Shown: in pieces, positions 57,951 to 60,068 of the stretch
How the letters are laid out: each line of letters starts with the position of its first letter
Numbering within the stretch: position 1 is the first letter of the stretch
From: Planctomycetota bacterium
Lineage (GTDB): Bacteria; Planctomycetota; UBA1135; GCA-002686595
Assembly (NCBI GenBank): GCA_016872795.1
Contig: VGYZ01000013.1
Location: 1-60,068 of the forward strand
Reading direction: 5' to 3'
Length of the DNA: 60,068 nt
Made by a program: the position numbers and the translations under genes
Notes under the pieces: generated by a model
The model's input: the letters and a program-made list of their open reading frames with translations, nothing else
What the model was told of the DNA's origin: nothing
The model's database searches: none

Positions 57951-59060
57951 ATGACGCCGCACTCCCCCACGCCGCAGGACAACGCAATCGAGCGCATCGT
58001 CGCTCGCCACGAGCGCGCGCTGAGCGTGATGTGGCTCGCGTTGTGCGCCCTGTTGCTCGCCACGATGGCGATCTGGGGTCTCGCGCTGAACGGCGCGGAA
58101 CGCGCGGTCGATGCGGCGAGCGAGAGCTGGGTGCAACAGCTCGCACAGGCCGAGGAACTGCTCGCGCAGGGCCAAGTTTCGCTCGCGCTCGCGGCGCTGG
58201 AGCGGATCGATCGCGACTGCCCCGCCACCTTCGTCAAGCACCGTCACGATCGCGAGCGAGAGCGGCTGCTCGCGGCACTCGCGAGCGCGTACCGAGCCGA
58301 GGGCCGCAAGCGGCGCGCGCTGGATACGCTGGAGCGCGCCGTGGCCTTCGACCCGAAGAACTTCGGCAACCACTTCGCACTGGCAGAGCTGGCGCGCGAG
58401 TCCGGCGAGGACGCTCGCGCGCGCGAGGCCTACGAGTCCGTGCTCGCGATCCACCCGACGCACCTGCGCAGCGTCGAGGCGCTCATGGACATGGACTTCG
58501 CTGGGGGCGAGTGGGAGCGCGTCGTGGCGACGTTCGAGCGCTACATCGAGGCCTGGCAGCTCGCGACCGTGCACCTGCGAATCGGCGCGGACCGCATCGC
58601 GCTCGACGTGCCCGTCGACGGAATCCCCCGCGCCCTCGATGCGGCGTGCGCCGTCGCGGCCCCTTGGAGCGGGACGCTCGCGCTCCAGACGCACGGCTAC
58701 AGCGTGCGCGTGCTCGCGCTCGCGGCCCTGCCGCCGCTGCGCGCGGGCGAGTCGCCCCGCGCCGCGCTCGGCGTTCCGATCGACGCGCGCTGGAGCGCGA
58801 CGGGCTGCGCGAATTCGAACGAGTGCGACTGGATCGCCAGCGGCACGGACGCTTCGATCGAGAGCGCCCCGCTCGACGCTCCCGACGGCATCGCCCGCGT
58901 GCGCCTCGAGCTAGCGCTGTTCCGCACGGTCTCCGCCCCGATGTGGAAGCAGGCGGAACAGAGCTTCGCGAACTGCTTGCTCACGGCGCGCTGGCGCGAG
59001 CTGTCGGCGCGGCTGCGACAGGGCGGGGCGCCCGAGGCCGGATCGGTGTTCTCGGATTGA
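57951..59060 (+). CDS. Membrane-anchored TPR protein
   Basis: 369 residues. Transmembrane helix VMWLALCALLLATMAIWGLAL lies at about 28-48 (read in parts). TPR-like helices occupy 60-190: AEELLAQGQVSLALAALERI, LASAYRAEGRKRRALDTLER, LAELARESGEDARAREAYES and LMDMDFAGGEWERVVATFE. A beta-rich C-terminal part has Cys residues in TGCANSNECDWIASG, which may form a disulfide. Probably a scaffold on the outer side of the inner membrane. It follows the DUF4956 gene by 13 nt in the same operon. Exact function not recognised. Confidence 0.75.
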   Translation: MTPHSPTPQDNAIERIVARHERALSVMWLALCALLLATMAIWGLALNGAERAVDAASESWVQQLAQAEELLAQGQVSLALAALERIDRDCPATFVKHRHDRERERLLAALASAYRAEGRKRRALDTLERAVAFDPKNFGNHFALAELARESGEDARAREAYESVLAIHPTHLRSVEALMDMDFAGGEWERVVATFERYIEAWQLATVHLRIGADRIALDVPVDGIPRALDAACAVAAPWSGTLALQTHGYSVRVLALAALPPLRAGESPRAALGVPIDARWSATGCANSNECDWIASGTDASIESAPLDAPDGIARVRLELALFRTVSAPMWKQAEQSFANCLLTARWRELSARLRQGGAPEAGSVFSD

Positions 59061-59064
59061 GTCC

Positions 59065-60068
59065 ATGAACGCGCGCTCCAGCAGCCTCGAACGCGGCGCC
59101 GCAACGGTCCTCGCCGGACTGCTCCTCGCCTATTTGCTCACCGAGCGTCGGCCCGATGCATGGATGCTCGGCTGGAGCCAACGATGGGTCGCAGGGATCT
59201 TCGTCGCTCTCGCGGCGTGCGTCGTGACGCTGCGCTCCTACACGCTCGAGCTTCGACCGTGGATCGCCGCGGCGCGCCGCACGCTCGTCGCTTGCGCGTC
59301 CGCCACGCTGCTCGCTCTCGTCGGCGTCGAGGCGTCGCTGCGCGCCGCCGACTCGCCCGTGTTCGAGGAACTCGACAACTCCGGTCGCCACGCTCCCGAT
59401 CCCGACGTCGGCCATGTCTATGTGCCCGACCACCGACAAGTGCTCCAGACGCGCGAATACCGCGTCGAGTGGGCCAGCAACGCGCAGGGCGTGCGCGGCG
59501 AGCGCGACTACGGCACGAAGGCGCCCGGCGTGACGCGCATCCTGTGCGTGGGCGATTCGTTCACGGCCTGCGACCAAGTGCCGTACACCGAGAGCTGGCC
59601 AGCCGTGTTGGAGCGCGAGCTCGCCGCGCGGCTCGAGCGTGCCGCGAGCCCGAGCAAGGTCGAAGTGGTCAACGCCGGATTCCCCGGGTTTTCGACCGCC
59701 AACGAGGCGGCATGGATCGCGAAGTTCGGCGCGCGCTTCGCGCCCGATCTCGTGCTCGTCGCCACCACGCCCAACGACCTCTCAGAAAATCAGTTCCCGC
59801 TCCAGTACACCGCGCGCGACGGTCGCCTGGTGTCGGCGAACGCGACCGAGGAGGACGAGCGGCGCTACGAGCACCGGCGCGCGTGGTGGTGCCTCGCGGG
59901 TGCGATCGAGCGCAGCCTGCTCGCGCGGCGCGTGGTCGCCTCCTCCGCCTGGGCCCGAGCGCTCGGCCGCTCTCCGTTCCATCACATCGAGGCCTACGAA
60001 GCACCGCCCGGTGAGAAGGCACGGCGTCTCTACCAGCTCGCGGAGCGCAGCATGCTCGCGGCTCGCGA
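59065..60068 (+). CDS. SGNH/GDSL hydrolase-family membrane protein (cut by window edge)
   Basis: Open from the ATG at 59065 to the right edge, 334 residues visible. Two or three hydrophobic segments occur at the N-terminus (ATVLAGLLLAYLL, VAGIFVALAACVV, LVACASATLLALVG). The SGNH domain follows: ILCVGDSFTACDQVPYTESW carries the GDSx Ser, VVNAGFPGFSTANEAAW the Gly, and VATTPNDLSENQFPL the Asn block; the His block is beyond the edge. Such membrane-tethered SGNH proteins often act as acyl transferases or esterases on surface glycans. It starts 4 nt after the TPR gene, so it is in the same operon. True length unknown. Confidence 0.85.
   Translation, partial: MNARSSSLERGAATVLAGLLLAYLLTERRPDAWMLGWSQRWVAGIFVALAACVVTLRSYTLELRPWIAAARRTLVACASATLLALVGVEASLRAADSPVFEELDNSGRHAPDPDVGHVYVPDHRQVLQTREYRVEWASNAQGVRGERDYGTKAPGVTRILCVGDSFTACDQVPYTESWPAVLERELAARLERAASPSKVEVVNAGFPGFSTANEAAWIAKFGARFAPDLVLVATTPNDLSENQFPLQYTARDGRLVSANATEEDERRYEHRRAWWCLAGAIERSLLARRVVASSAWARALGRSPFHHIEAYEAPPGEKARRLYQLAERSMLAAR

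Overview
The window is about 60 kb of very GC-rich bacterial chromosome (most codons end in G or C), densely packed with genes on both strands. There is no phage, IS element, CRISPR array or rRNA. The best guess for the source is a planctomycete. The reasons are three large secreted proteins that share a C-terminal module, a Tat-exported Gfo/Idh/MocA oxidoreductase, a one-domain sulfatase, a DUF4956/VTC polyphosphate-polymerase pair and many secreted proteins of unknown function. This is inferred from gene content only; no 16S rRNA or marker phylogeny is present.

Layout. 1-7.1 kb: the start of a membrane protein, MazG, a translationally coupled trio (Gfo/Idh oxidoreductase, glycosyltransferase, GMC oxidoreductase), an NAD-dependent epimerase and QueC. 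7.2-13.4 kb: an Mrp ATPase that lacks the usual CxxC, then a secreted protein and a secreted metalloprotease. 13.7-18.1 kb: metF, a hotdog thioesterase and a creatininase-family protein, overlapping on the minus strand, divergent from a fused monooxygenase/old-yellow-enzyme protein of the 2-aminobenzoyl-CoA (anthraniloyl-CoA) monooxygenase/reductase type. 18.2-25.7 kb: secreted and envelope proteins, including a transglutaminase-esterase fusion. 25.7-35.6 kb: a run of twelve minus-strand genes: SDR, RidA-like, small basic protein, enoyl-CoA hydratase, acyl-CoA dehydrogenase, thioredoxin-like ferredoxin, PaaA/PaaC-like protein, kynureninase-like enzyme, alpha/beta hydrolase, degenerate Ser/Thr kinase, benzoate/aminobenzoate-type CoA ligase and a ChaN-like lipoprotein. 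36-43.7 kb: CPBP protease, FabG-like reductase, old yellow enzyme, metallo-beta-lactamase, CstA and a DedA/YqaA-like protein. 43.9 kb: a tRNA with CAT anticodon that resembles tRNA-Ile2. 44-54.6 kb: aldehyde dehydrogenase, M14 peptidase, MORN-like lipoprotein, GNAT, TlpA-like protein, M20 peptidase, methyltransferase and sulfatase. 54.6-60 kb: a 13-bp tandem repeat, then a plus-strand cluster of UGM-like flavoprotein, VTC polymerase, DUF4956 protein, TPR protein and SGNH hydrolase (cut by the window end).

How the genes work together. The strongest biological theme is an aerobic CoA-thioester route for anthranilate, probably from kynurenine. The kynureninase-like enzyme would yield anthranilate, the ligase anthraniloyl-CoA, the fused monooxygenase/reductase would dearomatise the ring, and the hydratase, dehydrogenase, SDR, RidA-like protein and thioesterase would handle the later beta-oxidation-like steps. 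No tryptophan 2,3-dioxygenase or kynurenine formamidase was seen. Several added components (PaaC-like protein, thioredoxin-like ferredoxin, degenerate kinase, hydrolase without a visible nucleophile) are not part of the textbook pathway.

Gene expression. Many genes have a TANNNT-like hexamer only 6-10 bp before the start codon and no Shine-Dalgarno sequence. This predicts leaderless or nearly leaderless mRNAs. Operon-internal genes more often carry a purine-rich ribosome binding site or a 4-bp ATGA/GTGA overlap.
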